Part shown: positions 43,600 to 56,289 of the stretch, in pieces
How positions within the stretch are numbered: the first letter of the stretch is position 1
Layout: the number at the start of each line of letters is the position of its first letter
Origin: Diphasiastrum complanatum
Lineage: Eukaryota; Streptophyta; Lycopodiopsida; Lycopodiales; Lycopodiaceae
Length of the DNA stretch: 64,000 nt
Reading direction: 5' to 3'
Assembly (NCBI GenBank): GCA_029204225.1
Contig: CM055104.1
Span: forward strand, 45,327,835-45,391,834
Translations under genes and position numbers: made by a program
The notes under the pieces: generated by a model
Database searches by the model: none
What the model was told of the DNA's origin: nothing
The model's input: the letters and a program-made list of their open reading frames with translations, nothing else

Positions 43600-45780
43600 A
43601 CTGTTTGGCCGATTCATGCAGGATGAATACAAACGGATGCTGCAGTCTGCTATGGCTAGGATAGATAGAAGCATGACATTGTTGTCTCTAGATGAAGTGC
43701 AAATTCATTATGATGCTGATGTCAAGGCAAGTGCATGGTCATGGTCAATGGATGTATATATTCATTTCAAGTGTTGTGTTTATGTTTGTGAGAAATATAC
43801 TAACAATCTATACAATTAGGCTGTAGCGACATCGATCAAGGACAAAGCGTATAGGTTGTCATATATCGTCAAATGGACCTGGTTTCTTTCAGATTCTATA
43901 TAATCTGGACTGGAATTTGAGGGGACTAGCCGTGACAAAAGACAAGCTAAAAATGATTGCCTCCTCTACAATTAAACCTGCAAAGTAAGCAAATCTCTGA
44001 TTGATTATTACTTGATTTCTTAATGGGTTGCTTTGTTTGCATGTTTGCATATCACACGATGGAATGGCTACTTTACACATGATTGTCGGAAAAAAGAGAT
44101 TTTGGCTACCTTGGCTAGTGACAAACAAATCAGAGAATCCCATGGCATAAGTTCAGACAAAAAGAGATTCTGCAAATATATGGCCAAGAAAACATATTGG
44201 TGGCATTTGACAGAGGCAACCAAGAGATTGGCTCCATTGGTCATGGGCCTTGAGCAACTACCAAAAGAAGATGTCTACTTTAGGAGGCAGCGTCAATTGC
44301 ATTTCAAACATGCATTTGGCAACTTGGAAAAGGACATGAGGAATGCAAATCTAGTGGAAAAATAGCTAGGATTACCACATGTAGTGAGACGACTAGCATA
44401 CAGGTATCTCGATTTCACCGATCATGTTTTCTCCTTTTCTACATCCACGCAATGTCGTTAATGCATGGGGCTTTCATGATAGGTGGCTACTCTCATTGAA
44501 AGACGAGCATATTATAGATAGGATCATAGCCTCCCCTTTGACATTTGCAGGAGGTGGATCCACGGGAGGAGCAGGTCATGGACACCGATCTACCACCACC
44601 CCATGCCCATGGTCATGAAGATCCTGGCTACACTGCAGGTGTCGTTTCCTATGCTATGTGTAAACTCATTCTTGAAATCTATTTGGCATAAGATTGCATG
44701 CATAGACAACATAATAAATATTTGTAGTGATTGATCTTTTGTTTTGTTTTTTTATGTCTGCAGAATTACATGGTGGCCCCAGATGAGTATTTGCGATTCT
44801 TGATAATGTGGTCACCGTGGTTGACTTAAAGACTAAATCTTTACGAACAATAAGATATTTTGTGAAAAGTCACTCTGTTTCTAGTGCATGTATTCGAGGA
44901 GAACCACGTGGGGCTATGGAAAAGTTGGTGTTTGCTGACTTTCCCAACTCACTCGGTGTAGCTTTCATCCAAGAGAAATCCACACCCTCTTGGAATGTAT
45001 TCTCAGAATCATTGTCCACGGCATGTGCTGCCATTGCCGATTTGTATGTCACCGATGAGGGTTGGTTCATGACACTTTCCATTACAGAGCATTTCCCTTC
45101 GTTCTTTATAGCAACAGCCAAGAAGGGTTTCACCCTACAACAATGCTTGAATGTTGTTGTTGAGAATCAGTACATTGGTCCAGCCCCATTTAAGAAGGTG
45201 TGATCTCTTAAACTATTGGTTTATTAGCCATTATGCAAATTTCATTGCTGCATATATAGCCTACACTAATCCTTTTGTGTCATGCAAATATCATCGCTTG
45301 TGTTGTCACTCTTTTACTGTAGCGGATATTCCCAACCCAAACTTTATAGTAAAAGGGCCAAAAAGGATTTCAAGGACGGTATTCTTGAACCAAGAGAAAA
45401 TTTTATTATCGACACTCCTGATACATCTAGTGCAATAGGTGACAATTTTTGTAGGGGTGGCATAGAGAGGTTTTCCGAATTCTAAAGGTACTTTGTCAAC
45501 ATTTCAATAGTTCATAAATGGCAGTATAACTTCAAGACATTGTACACTTTGCTATGGAAAAAGTGTTTAACTCGGTCATGTACTATGCATGCATTGTAGA
45601 TATATCATACATCTCTTCACAGACGAGGATGATGGGATTATTGACGTGTTTGCGATACTGGCAATATGGGAGTTGAGGTACTTTGGTCAAACAGGCATTG
45701 CGTGTGCCTGGAGACAGACAAGGAGATGTATGACTATTTCCTCTCCAAGATTGAAGAGGGCTGCAAGGCAAATTTAAATT
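43600..45780 (+). pseudogene. Unrecognised multi-exon gene-like stretch
   Basis: I do not recognise the product. Exon-like blocks with good splice signals are: about 43610-43770 after TTCATGCAG (DEYKRMLQSAMARIDRSMTL); about 43893-43986 after TTTCTTTCAG and before GTAAGC (ILYNLDWNLRGLAVTKDKLK); 44050-44365 (RWNGYFTHDCRKKEILATLA, KKTYWWHLTEATKRLAPLVM); 44552-44637 (EVDPREEQVMDTDLPPPHAH); 44763-45199 after GTCTGCAG (VVTVVDLKTKSLRTIRYFVK, SLSTACAAIADLYVTDEGWF); 45310-45485 (KDFKDGILEPRENFIIDTPD); and 45589-45777 (IIHLFTDEDDGIIDVFAILA). At least two in-frame stops (44363 and near 44785) suggest decay. Host gene or intron-bearing transposon are both possible. Confidence 0.45.
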
Positions 45781-47390
45781 CAAACATTTAAGTTCAGAGC
45801 ACTTCATGTATTTTGTTGGCTATTCTTAGGTAATTAACGTGCACATGAATGACAAAGAATACACGAAGATTCAGAGACTAGCATCATTTATTTGTGATTT
45901 AAACTTTTCTTATACAATAGAAAAGTAGAGTTGTTGCTAAACCTCCGACTAATATGGTCAAGGATTCTACTAGAAAGAAGCGTAGAACTTTAAAGGCAAC
46001 TATTTGACTTTACTTTTCATAGGATATTCTATGTTGTTGATGCTATTTAATGTGGCACATAAAACTTCTATTTTTTGGAAGTATACTTGCGTATAACAAG
46101 TTATTTGTGCACTCTACTATCATTGTTTAGAAATGTACTTGTCTCTAATATGTTTTTTTATGCACCCTACTATAATTGGTTGGAAATATACTCGTATATA
46201 ACACATCCTTGCTCTTTCACGTGTCAGAAGTGATTGAGATCAAGTTAAGCAAATGGCCACCCCATTCACCATCTTTTGCAAGTAGTGTCGAGGCTCACTA
46301 ATGTTTTTCCCTTGCAAAGCCCGTCAATCAGAGAAACATTTATATATATGGTGGATAATGAGTACAGACGTTCCTAGGACTTGTTAAAAATATATAATGG
46401 ATTCCAGAATTATGAGTTAAAAGTAAACATAACACTTGGCTAATACTTTTGTTGAACTAGTCAATAATTGATACTTTTGTTATGCTTACAACAGTATAGT
46501 AACAAAAACCCTTGGAAAGATAGAACTGCATAAGTGTACGAGGAAAATATAATGTGTTGGAATGTGGTCTTATGGATATAAAGGTTTTAACATGCATATC
46601 TTGGAGTCTAAACGTTGAACATGGATCTCCAGGCTGGTAGAAAGGATCAACATGGTAAAAGTTATGGAAAGGGCTCAAGACCTTTGAGATTTTGTAAGAT
46701 GTGGCTATGTGAAAGCGATATAACTAATCTGCAAGCCATAACAAAAAAATTCCATTTACCAAGCTGAGAGAAATTATGTAATCAACATCAAAGATACTTG
46801 CCCTATGGCACTCACATCGAGTGTATATTAACTCCAATTAATACACTTATGTTCTAAGACTAACTAGTGAAACTTTTATCTAAATCTTGGACATCATGAA
46901 GTTGCATGTCAAATATGAAACCTTTAGAATATGAATAGTAAGCACCCAAACCTTCTCAATTTTGCAAAGCTTAACAATTCCTTTAAAAAAATTTGTGCAT
47001 TTTAATCATTATATTGGACAATTTAGGAAGGTGGAGAGCATTATTCCACTTGTAGTTTGTGTAATGTGAAAATGCCACTAGGATGCCACCTAAAGAGCTC
47101 TCTTGCTTATTTAAGAGACTCCCTCTTTGAGAAGAGGAGCTTTTTATGTACCTACTCCATGTCCAAATGAGGAGAGCCTCCACGAGTTTTGGTGCATCCT
47201 TTGAGCTCCTTGATCATGCTTGTTTCTTGAGTGATGCATTCATGATCTTGCCCTTCCATCCTTTGTGTGTGGTGGTTTTTGATCTGGGCATTTTAATAAA
47301 CAAGAAGCATCCAATAAATGCCCAAACGAGCCTAGTAACAGGCATAACAATTCTATAAACAAGAAAGAAGAAGCCAACAGATTCTCTGAA
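45781..47390. other. AT-rich spacer, no gene seen
   Basis: AT-rich DNA without recognised domains. The right part abuts the gag remnant of copia F. Confidence 0.45.
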
Positions 47391-47394
47391 GAAG

Positions 47395-48141
47395 GGAATC
47401 TGCCAACGACAATGGAAGCACTTGAGGTTTGATCTATCTTTCTTTTTTCCATTTGAAGAAGCCTCCCCTTGATGTTTCCCTTTAGACCATTTTCTTTTGC
47501 TTTTTCCCTTGATGAACATAGCCTTCTCTCTAACTTGAGATGTTGATGAAGATCCACATCTTGCTTGAAGTCTATATTCTTCATTGATCAAGATCTCTTG
47601 AAGACCCATCAAACTTGGCAAAGTTCTTTGAATAGCAAGACTTTGTACAATGGTAGCATGAGCATCCAACAATCCATTAAGAATAACTTGAACAAGCTAG
47701 ACTCCTTACTTAATGCTCTCATCAATGCAAGTCAACTCGTCATTCAAAGCTTTCACTCTCAAAAGAAAAGTATTTGGACTTTCTTTACTCTTTTGCAAAC
47801 AAGAAAGGATTCGCTTTCTTAGATTCAACACTCTAGAAGTAGACTTTGGACTCATAAAGCTTCTTCAAATCTTCCCAAGCCTCACTTGATGAAGTACACT
47901 TTCCAACTTCCTTGAGAAGCTCATTGGTAACATTCATCTTTATCATGTGTAGAACCTTTTTGGCCCTCTTGTCATACCTCACTTGATCTTGTTGTGTTGC
48001 TAGCCTCTTCTACAAACCTACAACAATGTCCAAAACATCATTCATCTCAAGAAGTGATTTCATCCTCACTTTCCACAATGAATAGTCACTTGAGGTAAGC
48101 CTATCATTGGCTTCCAACATGACTCCACCTGATGTAGCCAT
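47395..48141 (-). pseudogene. Copia F gag, truncated in the zinc knuckle
   Basis: The start, MATSGGVMLEANDRLTSSDY, precedes SLWKVRMKSLLEMNDVLDIV, the usual tryptophan-bearing capsid start of copia gag. One stop follows at about 48010, then KRAKKVLHMIKMNVTNELLK and SSEAWEDLKKLYES. Later text in another frame (SLMGLQEILINEEYRLQARC, then a Lys/Gly-rich KGKSKRKWSKGKHQGEASSN) leads to a broken knuckle CFHC. At least three lesions. Confidence 0.8.
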
Positions 48142-48729
48142 GTAGCAATGACCCGATCCTCTCTTTCAACCTTTTTCAATGCACAAAGCACTCCTTTGAA
48201 CAACAACAAATGTCTTCAAAAGGAAATCACAAAGATATGAAACATCTCAATTCTCTTCTAGCACTTATACCAAGCAAATCAATGCATAGAATAATGAAAT
48301 CTTGATCAACCTATGATCTATCCTCAATATAATGACTCTTGTCACTTTCTAAGATTGAAACATAATCAAATGAAGTTCAATAACCTCACATTCTAGAGAT
48401 CCCATTAAAATTAGAGTTTTGACAAAATCACAAAAAAATTGATTATTTCAAAATCTACATGCAAATGCCTAAAACTTGATATGCAATCTTGTAGCCACCA
48501 CTTAGGCTTTCCCAATGCTCTAAAAATTGGCCATTTCCAATAAGTAATATGTGAAATCAGAATTGATCAATATCATAACCCTAAATAGAGTTTTGATCTA
48601 CAAAAGATCCAATCTACATATGTAAGAAACTCGATTTTGGTGTAGAATTCAATCTAGCATGCTCTAACATTGATATCTTCTCCAAATCATTAATAGATGT
48701 GAATGCTTCCTTCGCAACCTGAAACACAA

Positions 48730-48741
48730 GCTCTGATACCA
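48730..48741 (-). promoter_or_regulatory. Primer-binding site of copia F
   Basis: GCTCTGATACCA on the plus strand is the complement of TGGTATCAGAGC. It is immediately adjacent to the LTR edge at 48742. Confidence 0.85.
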
Positions 48742-49302
48742 TGTGAAAGATTTCAGAACAATTAAGATCTAAATATATAAAATGATCCTGGGTTAGAAAG
48801 ACAACAACTTACCAATCTTGCCAATGTACAAAAATCAACATCTACTCTAAGAATGAGATGCAAACTCTAATAGATTTTGATCAAACATGAACCAAAACAT
48901 AAAATAATATTTTCTTTTGTACAATAACAGTAAGCTACTATAATTCACACGTGTGGATTTGAGAATAGCATTTAATGAACATTCTACACATAGAATTGCA
49001 AGATATTACAAGTATAGTGCACCAATGGATAGTAGAACCCAAGAGAACCATGTCTAATAATGAATGAGATAAGAGAGAGAGAGAGAGAGGGTGATCCCTC
49101 TTCTGACTAGATTCAACGTTTCTGCTACTCAAATTGAATCCCTCCAAAACTCGTGTTTGACACTTTCTCACACTTTCCAAAAGTGTTTATTCAAATGCTT
49201 TTAGACTGATTAGTCAAACTCTAAATCTAATATGAAATTGGCCTCAAATGCCATATAAACAACTTGTAGCAATTTTGTCTAAATTAGTTGAAATCTCGCA
49301 CA
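48742..49302 (-). repeat. 5' LTR of copia F (about 561 bp)
   Basis: Bounded by TGTGAAAG next to the PBS and by CTCGCACA on the far side, that is TGTGCGAGATTT...CTTTCACA on the minus strand. A small GA run lies at 49071-49090. No partner LTR in the window confirms the outer boundary. Confidence 0.6.
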
Positions 49303-50152
49303 CCGCCCTCATCAACAAACCCTGACACAATGTTTGTAAAGATCTTCACAGACAACTCCCTGTTGTCCACTGATGTCTCATAGGGACATAATGAAAACAT
49401 GCAAATGTTGCATTTACTGCAGACCCCAAACAAGTATTTTTTTGCATGGTATTCTGAATTAGGAAGCTTTGTAGATAAAAGTGATTCCCACATGTTGCTA
49501 ATGCTTGGGACAAATAGATTGGTTTTCCTTGCAAATATCCGATTCCTAAATTTTGTAGCAGATGGAACATGCATAGGCATGTTCCTTTCCATGATGACCA
49601 AACGTGTTTTGTCTCATATGATTAAATGCCTCCTTCGAATATATCATTTGCATATGGTACACATAGCAACAAGTATACCGCCCCTTCAATTTTCAGACAA
49701 AATAAGGTTTCAATGCCTCAAAGCATCTAAGAGATATCTGCACTTCTGGGTGAGCCCTTTTGAATCTTTGATATAGCTCGATCTGTGGCCTAAAAACCTT
49801 ATAGCCTACAAAAAAACATAATAATATGCCTAAAAATTATCACTCAAGTTGATCCAAGCTGAATTGAACATTAAATCAACCTTAATATGTGTGTAAAATT
49901 CATAGCCATATGACTCAAACGAGAGAAAGTGAGAAAAGAAAACATGAAGAGTGTTAGTCAAATTTTTCGAACCATACAGCTGTATCTTATTCTAGAATAT
50001 CACAACAATGCTCCCTCCCCAATGGCATGGCCTTCCTTGTGGATGTCTCAAGTCCAACAAAGAACCGTTTATGATACCATGCCTTCAACAGGGAAAAAAC
50101 AAGGGCTACACCCCTTTCTAGAATTGGGAACGTTGACTATCTTTAACTCTAT

Positions 50153-50156
<4 letters not shown>
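49303..50156. other. Spacer without recognised gene
   Basis: Overlapping open frames occur on both strands at 49284-49776. Neither shows a known domain, so no call is made. Confidence 0.35.

Positions 50157-50233
<77 letters not shown>
50157..50233 (+). repeat. CT microsatellite 1 (about 77 bp)
   Basis: (CT)n followed by CATAAACGATACTCAATAAT. Apparent Leu/Ser or Arg/Glu open frames through it are artefacts. Confidence 0.95.
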
Positions 50234-50239
<6 letters not shown>

Positions 50240-50338
50240 GATACTCAATAATTGATGTGCTACACCCATAATTTAAATCTTTATTCAAAAGTCTTAGAAC
50301 AGTAGTCGAGCATTACCAACACTATGTTAGACTTGTTT

Positions 50339-51743
<1,405 letters not shown>

Positions 51744-52140
51744 CTACATGATCTCATAATCATGTATTCGCTCTCCAACTGTTGCTAATTGGTCACGAAT
51801 CTCTTTGATCTTCAATAGGTGATTGACAATAGTTGCACCATCATCCATCCCCAATGTATGCAACTTCGTCTTTAGAAGCAGTATTCGAGATGTGTTTGTC
51901 ATTTGAAACAATGTCTTCAATGTATCCCAAACTTCTTTTGGTCCTTTCAAATCTAAAATGTAGAAAATAACTGCATCTCTAGCTGATAAGTTGATTACAT
52001 TCTATGCTTTCCATTTTCTCCTATCAAATGCCCGTTGATCTTCTTCAATCACTAGCCTTGTCTCTTCACCTATCACAATCTCGCATAGCTCCTTTTTCAT
52101 CAAAATGTTCTTCAGTTTGAATTTTCAAATTGCATAGCTG
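51744..52140 (-). pseudogene. Copia G gag fragment
   Basis: Degenerate text near 52100-51960 (KELCEIVIGEETRLVIEE-like with stops) leads into an open piece. That piece reads MKGPKEVWDTLKTLFQMTNT, SRILLLKTKLHTLGMDDGAT and HLLKIKEIRDQLATVGERIH, the central UBN2 capsid region of copia gag. It ends at a stop at 51744, before any zinc knuckle. Confidence 0.8.
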
Positions 52141-52341
52141 TCGGCTCCTTCCAACTTGCTTGACTAATTGAGGACACTCTCGCTTAGAGTTGTCATTACT
52201 GGATAGATGAGTCCAGATCGCAAGAATGGCTCAGTCTGAGAACACAACTTGTCTCTAAATTTAGCACACCACAAAACCATACAACCTTTGTTGTACACCT
52301 GATATCGATTATGACTCTTAGTCCTTGACTTGGTTGTTCTC

Positions 52342-52530
52342 GTTGATTCAATATGTACGGACACATGCAATATCGGTTCAGCGCGCAGGTGTACTACCAC
52401 TCGGGACCTTCTTGGACTCATGCATGTTGATCTGATATTAGTACGGATATGAGATATCGGTTCGACGCGCGAGTGTACAACTGCTCGAGATTTTCTTTAG
52501 CTCATGCACGTTGATCCAATATCAGTACGG
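52342..52530 (-). repeat. 84-bp tandem repeat in copia G leader
   Basis: Units start GTTGATTCAATATG (52342), GTTGATCTGATATT (52426) and GTTGATCCAATATC (52510, partial). All contain ATATCGGTTC and GCGCG, where present. Confidence 0.8.
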
Positions 52531-53019
52531 ATCAAGATGAAAAGTAAAAGGAAGGTAAGAATTTTTAGAGAGAATATTCCAAATTTTGAGGTGTGTGATC
52601 GTTCAAAAGACAAATATCAGTAATGTGAAAAGTATGAAGCCTCATAAACTCTGAATAGCAATACTAGACACTATCTGGTGTGATCTACAGTTTTTCAAAC
52701 AGACAAATGAGAGATTTCTTGGCAAACCTCTCTCACAAATGGCACTTTTTACAAAAGCTAGAAAGTATTGTAAAAATCTCCCCACTCAATAGAGTTTCAA
52801 TCTGTCTGATGTTGCCCTAGCCTTTCTGATGCCTTTAAGACTGTGTCTTCATTCTTCACTGATAATTCTGAGTTCCAAAACCTGCAAAATACACCAAGGA
52901 AGTATCCTTCTAGTTGTTTTTGTCTCTTCAAGCTTTCACCTCCTGTGAAGGACTTTCTCACTTCATTGCGGAGCCTATGACAAGTTGTATCCACTAATCA
53001 GACATGCAGGACTATGACA

Positions 53020-53031
53020 GCTCTGATACCA
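53020..53031 (-). promoter_or_regulatory. Primer-binding site of copia G
   Basis: GCTCTGATACCA on the plus strand, directly adjoining the LTR (TGATCAG). Confidence 0.85.
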
Positions 53032-53299
53032 TGATCAGATAAGCAACATCAAGCATTTACCATAAGCAATTACCAAAGAAGACAGAAAAAAAATATGCAC
53101 TCTCGCTCAACACTCTAGTAACACACAAAATGTAAAATATACAAATAAATTCTGAAGCTTGATAGAGAGAGAAAACCCATTAATAGACTACTAGACTAGC
53201 CTACAACTAGTTACAACTGGTAACGGCTGTCAACAATAAGGTATATCGTGAACTGTAGCAATGAAGTATAACAATGGAGTTTATCATTGATTTCTAACA
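53032..53299 (-). repeat. LTR of copia G (268 bp)
   Basis: The minus strand reads TGTTAGAAATCAATG...CTGATCA, with TG/CA ends, immediately before the PBS. Short LTRs with the start TGTTAGAAAT are common in copia elements. Confidence 0.75.
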
Positions 53300-54035
53300 C
53301 GATGAGCTACCTGATGCATGTCTTTTTCAGATTGACGCTACACCTCTTTGGGCTAAGGAAATCACTCAGTTTCTTATAACTGGCAAACTAAATGAAGGAC
53401 TAAATCAAGTAGCCAACACCCTTTCAACTTATCGTCGCCAGTTATATAAAAGAGGTGCTGACGAAATAATACACCGATGCGGTTATGAATCTGATATACG
53501 ACCTATCATATTTCAAGCATTTGATAATCTCTTATGCCATTACCTTGTTGTACATAGAAAAAATACCCTGTACTATCCTCGATCTAATGGCCAAGCAGGA
53601 TCCACTAACAAGACCATCTGCAAAATTCTAACAAAGATAGTTGAGACAAGTATATCAGATTGGGAAACCAAGCTGTTCTCAGCTATCTGGGCATATTGTA
53701 CCACTCCCAAGAAGGTCACTGGATGGGTCACACCCGTCCACCTCATTTATGGTCAAGAGGCAGTAATGCATGTTGAATTTTTAGTTCCTTCCTTGCAAGT
53801 AATGCAAGCTTTCTCTACTGATGTATGTGAGAAAGTTGCGATCAAACAAGAGCTACAAAATAGACTACACACTGTAAAGGTTCCTATTAAAGATGATGAA
53901 AAATCCTTTGAGGACATCACTCTTTATAGGAGTCTTATTGGCTCACTTATTTGGTTAACAATGACTAGGCCTGATCTAAGCTTTTGTGTTCATAAGTTAA
54001 GTCAACACATGCAGGATCCAAAGTTATATCATTGA
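53298..54035 (+). pseudogene. In-frame join of Ty3 integrase and copia RT end
   Basis: One open frame of 245 codons, without an ATG at its left end. The first two thirds are Ty3/gypsy integrase: DELPDACLFQIDATPLWAKE, the zinc-binding H..H..C text (STYRRQLYKRGADEIIHRCG), and after an internal loss YYPRSNGQAGSTNKT with WETKLFSAIWAYCTT and VHLIYGQEAVMHVE. From about 53870 it becomes copia RT end: ITLYRSLIGSLIWLTMTRPD then LSFCVHKLSQHM. Codon phase is kept across the junction. This is probably an accidental fusion of two decayed elements. Confidence 0.75.
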
Positions 54036-54600
54036 AGTTGGCTAAAAGAGTCTTGAGGTATATATCTTCTACCTTGGATTATGGACTATACTATGGAGGA
54101 GAAGATCTGACTTTAATTGCTTTTAGATTCAGATTTTGCAGGAGACAGGTTGGATAGGAAATCCACAAGTGCTTACACTATATTTCTTGGAGGAAGTTTG
54201 GTTTCTTGGCTATCAAAGAAGCAGGCAACTATTTCCTTATCATCTTGTGAAGCTGAATACAAATCTCTAACAACCACAACAAAGGAGGTTTTATGTATCA
54301 AAAGGCTACTTTTGGAGCTTAAGTGTTATGCAGATGAAGATTTACCAATTATCAAGAATGATAACATTTCTGCTCAGGATCTTGCAAATAATCCAGTCTT
54401 TCATGCAAGGAGCAAGCATAATGAAGTGGCTCATCATTTTGTAAGAGAAAAAGTCATTGGAAGAGAGATCTCATTGGAGCATGTTTCATCTTCAGATTGT
54501 GTTGCAGATCTTCTCACCAAGCCTCTACTCAAGAATGTCTTTATAAAGATGAGGTCAAACCTTGGCCTAATTTCAAAATCTATGTTTATAGGAACATAAA
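54036..54600 (+). pseudogene. Copia RNase H domain, complete 3' end
   Basis: A stop and frameshift separate this from the preceding frame. The open piece 54117-54599 carries the RNase H blocks LLDSDFAGDRLDRKSTSAYT, SLSSCEAEYKSLTTTTKEVL, IKNDNISAQDLANNPVFHAR and HVSSSDCVADLLTKPL. The usual three acidic active-site residues are visible. It ends at TAA at the PPT. Confidence 0.85.
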
Positions 54601-54604
54601 TTTC

Positions 54605-55350
54605 AAGGAGTGTGAAGATTATTAAAATACTATCTTTCTATCTCAAGTTTGGGGTCATGTCCATGATGATTTCCACTAGATTTCATGTTGTACATATAAG
54701 GAATGTGAATTGAGCATATATCCTTCTAGTGTAGCTTGGATTTGAGTTAGATAGGTTCAATTATGATGACATGCAGATGTTTAGATAGCATGCAAAGTCT
54801 TATTGTATGCATGCAAGCCACATGCAATCAATACATGCAACATGCAAAAAGTAGTTTTTGTGATCTACACATGTCTAGGCAATTTTATGAGTTGACATGC
54901 AGTACATGCACCATACATGCATGTAGTTACACATGTGGATCTCTGGTATGTGAATTAGTTCAGTTAAGTGGACTTTCCATGCAACTCCACTGTAGGAATT
55001 TGAGTCTCTCTCATATAGGGAATGCTGGGCATGTTTTGCCACATTGTGAATATTGAGATTTTGATGTTTTGGACTCATTCTCTCTCTACTCGAGTTTTCT
55101 ACTATGTATGATTTTCTCTCTCTACCTGAGAGCAGCCTCTTTTTCCAATACTGAACACTTAGAATTATTTTTGACATTCATTTCTCATAGTGAAGAGTTA
55201 GATTTTTTCATCAGATGTATGCCATTGTGCTCTTGCCTTAGATTTTTCAAGCATACTGTTCTTTGATCAATCTTGTGCAATCACAACACCTTAGTAAGAT
55301 CCTGTAGGGTGTGTGGTGAAGTTCACATGTGCTAAAAACTTCAGCTGTTA
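54605..55350 (+). repeat. Probable 3' LTR with CATGCA cluster
   Basis: AAGGAG at 54605-54610 is followed by TGTGAAGATT, a PPT/LTR junction right after the RNase H stop. About ten CATGCA/TGCATG words lie in 54765-54985. The right boundary is a guess, since no partner LTR is present. Confidence 0.5.
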
Positions 55351-56280
55351 CAAAGCCATATAGTTCTGTACCTACACATTTCAATTCAAACTTATCAAAA
55401 CAAATTTTGGAAATGGAGACAGCTAGAGCTACCAGTATTATTATCTCAATTGAAGGTCACAATTACACCTGCAGTATTTTTAAATGATTGCTTATTATTA
55501 TCTTGTAGTATTTTTAAATGATTGCTTATTCTCCCACTATGAAAGCCTTACAAAGAAAAAGACCAAAGCATGTTCCATTCTCTTGTTTACATGTTGATGA
55601 GTCAACTAAACCTTTCATGGTAGAATTTTAGCTTGCTATACCGAACACAATGTATCAATAATGGCAAGGACAATGGACCAATATGTAGAACTTGTTAGAT
55701 GTAGCAGAACATATTCGACTTACCAAGAAATGCACCAACAAATACATCATCCCAATGATGCCAATAATCATCCACATGAGAAATTCCAACCAAAGTTGCC
55801 ATCAGAATGGGTAACAACACAAAAGCAAGTATCCGTGTGTGTGATTTAGGATTACAGCTAGAAGTTGGTCCCAATCCCCAAATTCATGCTTTTTTCAGAA
55901 CATCATGTCACCCCAAATGCTATAAAAGTTATGCTTGGAATAATCTGAACATAATACACATTAAATGTTGGCACTGAACCACATTTCAAACATATCTGCT
56001 ACCACATACTTGTTCTGGCTTAGTGTTTTGCTGTTTTGAAGCTATTGTAGAATCTAGGGACATAATAATTATTAGATGACCCATACATCACTCAAAAAAT
56101 GCAAGTGATATGTCAAGAACCCAAGGCCACAAATTTATATTATCCAAATAACATATACAGTAATACACACTCTACCACGAGAAAGGAACCTTATTAGGTC
56201 ATATATTGTAAGAAGCCATCAGAAATTATCATAAAATACAATACATGGTTTTGTTGGACTTTCCTTCTATTCTGGATGAC
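55351..56280. other. AT-rich spacer, no gene seen
   Basis: A 23-bp near-exact local duplication around 55490-55530 contains ATTTTTAAATGATTGCTTAT. Otherwise nothing was recognised. Confidence 0.45.
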
Positions 56281-56289
56281 ACTGGTTTT

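Larger units (their letters stand above)
47390..49302 (-). mobile_element. Ty1/copia element F, 5' part only (LTR, PBS, gag)
   Basis: Minus strand from the right: LTR 49302-48742, PBS 48741-48730, leader, gag 48141-47395. Similarity ends inside the zinc-knuckle region (CFHC at about 47410), after which unrelated sequence begins. No pol or second LTR is present in the window. Confidence 0.8.
51744..53299 (-). mobile_element. Ty1/copia element G, 5' part (LTR, PBS, leader, gag)
   Basis: Minus strand from the right: LTR 53299-53032, PBS 53031-53020, long leader with an 84-bp tandem repeat, gag from about 52140 to 51744. No protease or later domains were found to the left. The element abuts the Ty3 integrase fragment at 53300. 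Confidence 0.8.

Noticed and set aside
49284-49776. Overlapping open frames on both strands
   Set aside because: Neither shows a recognised motif and the minus-strand one runs into the copia F LTR. Left unassigned.
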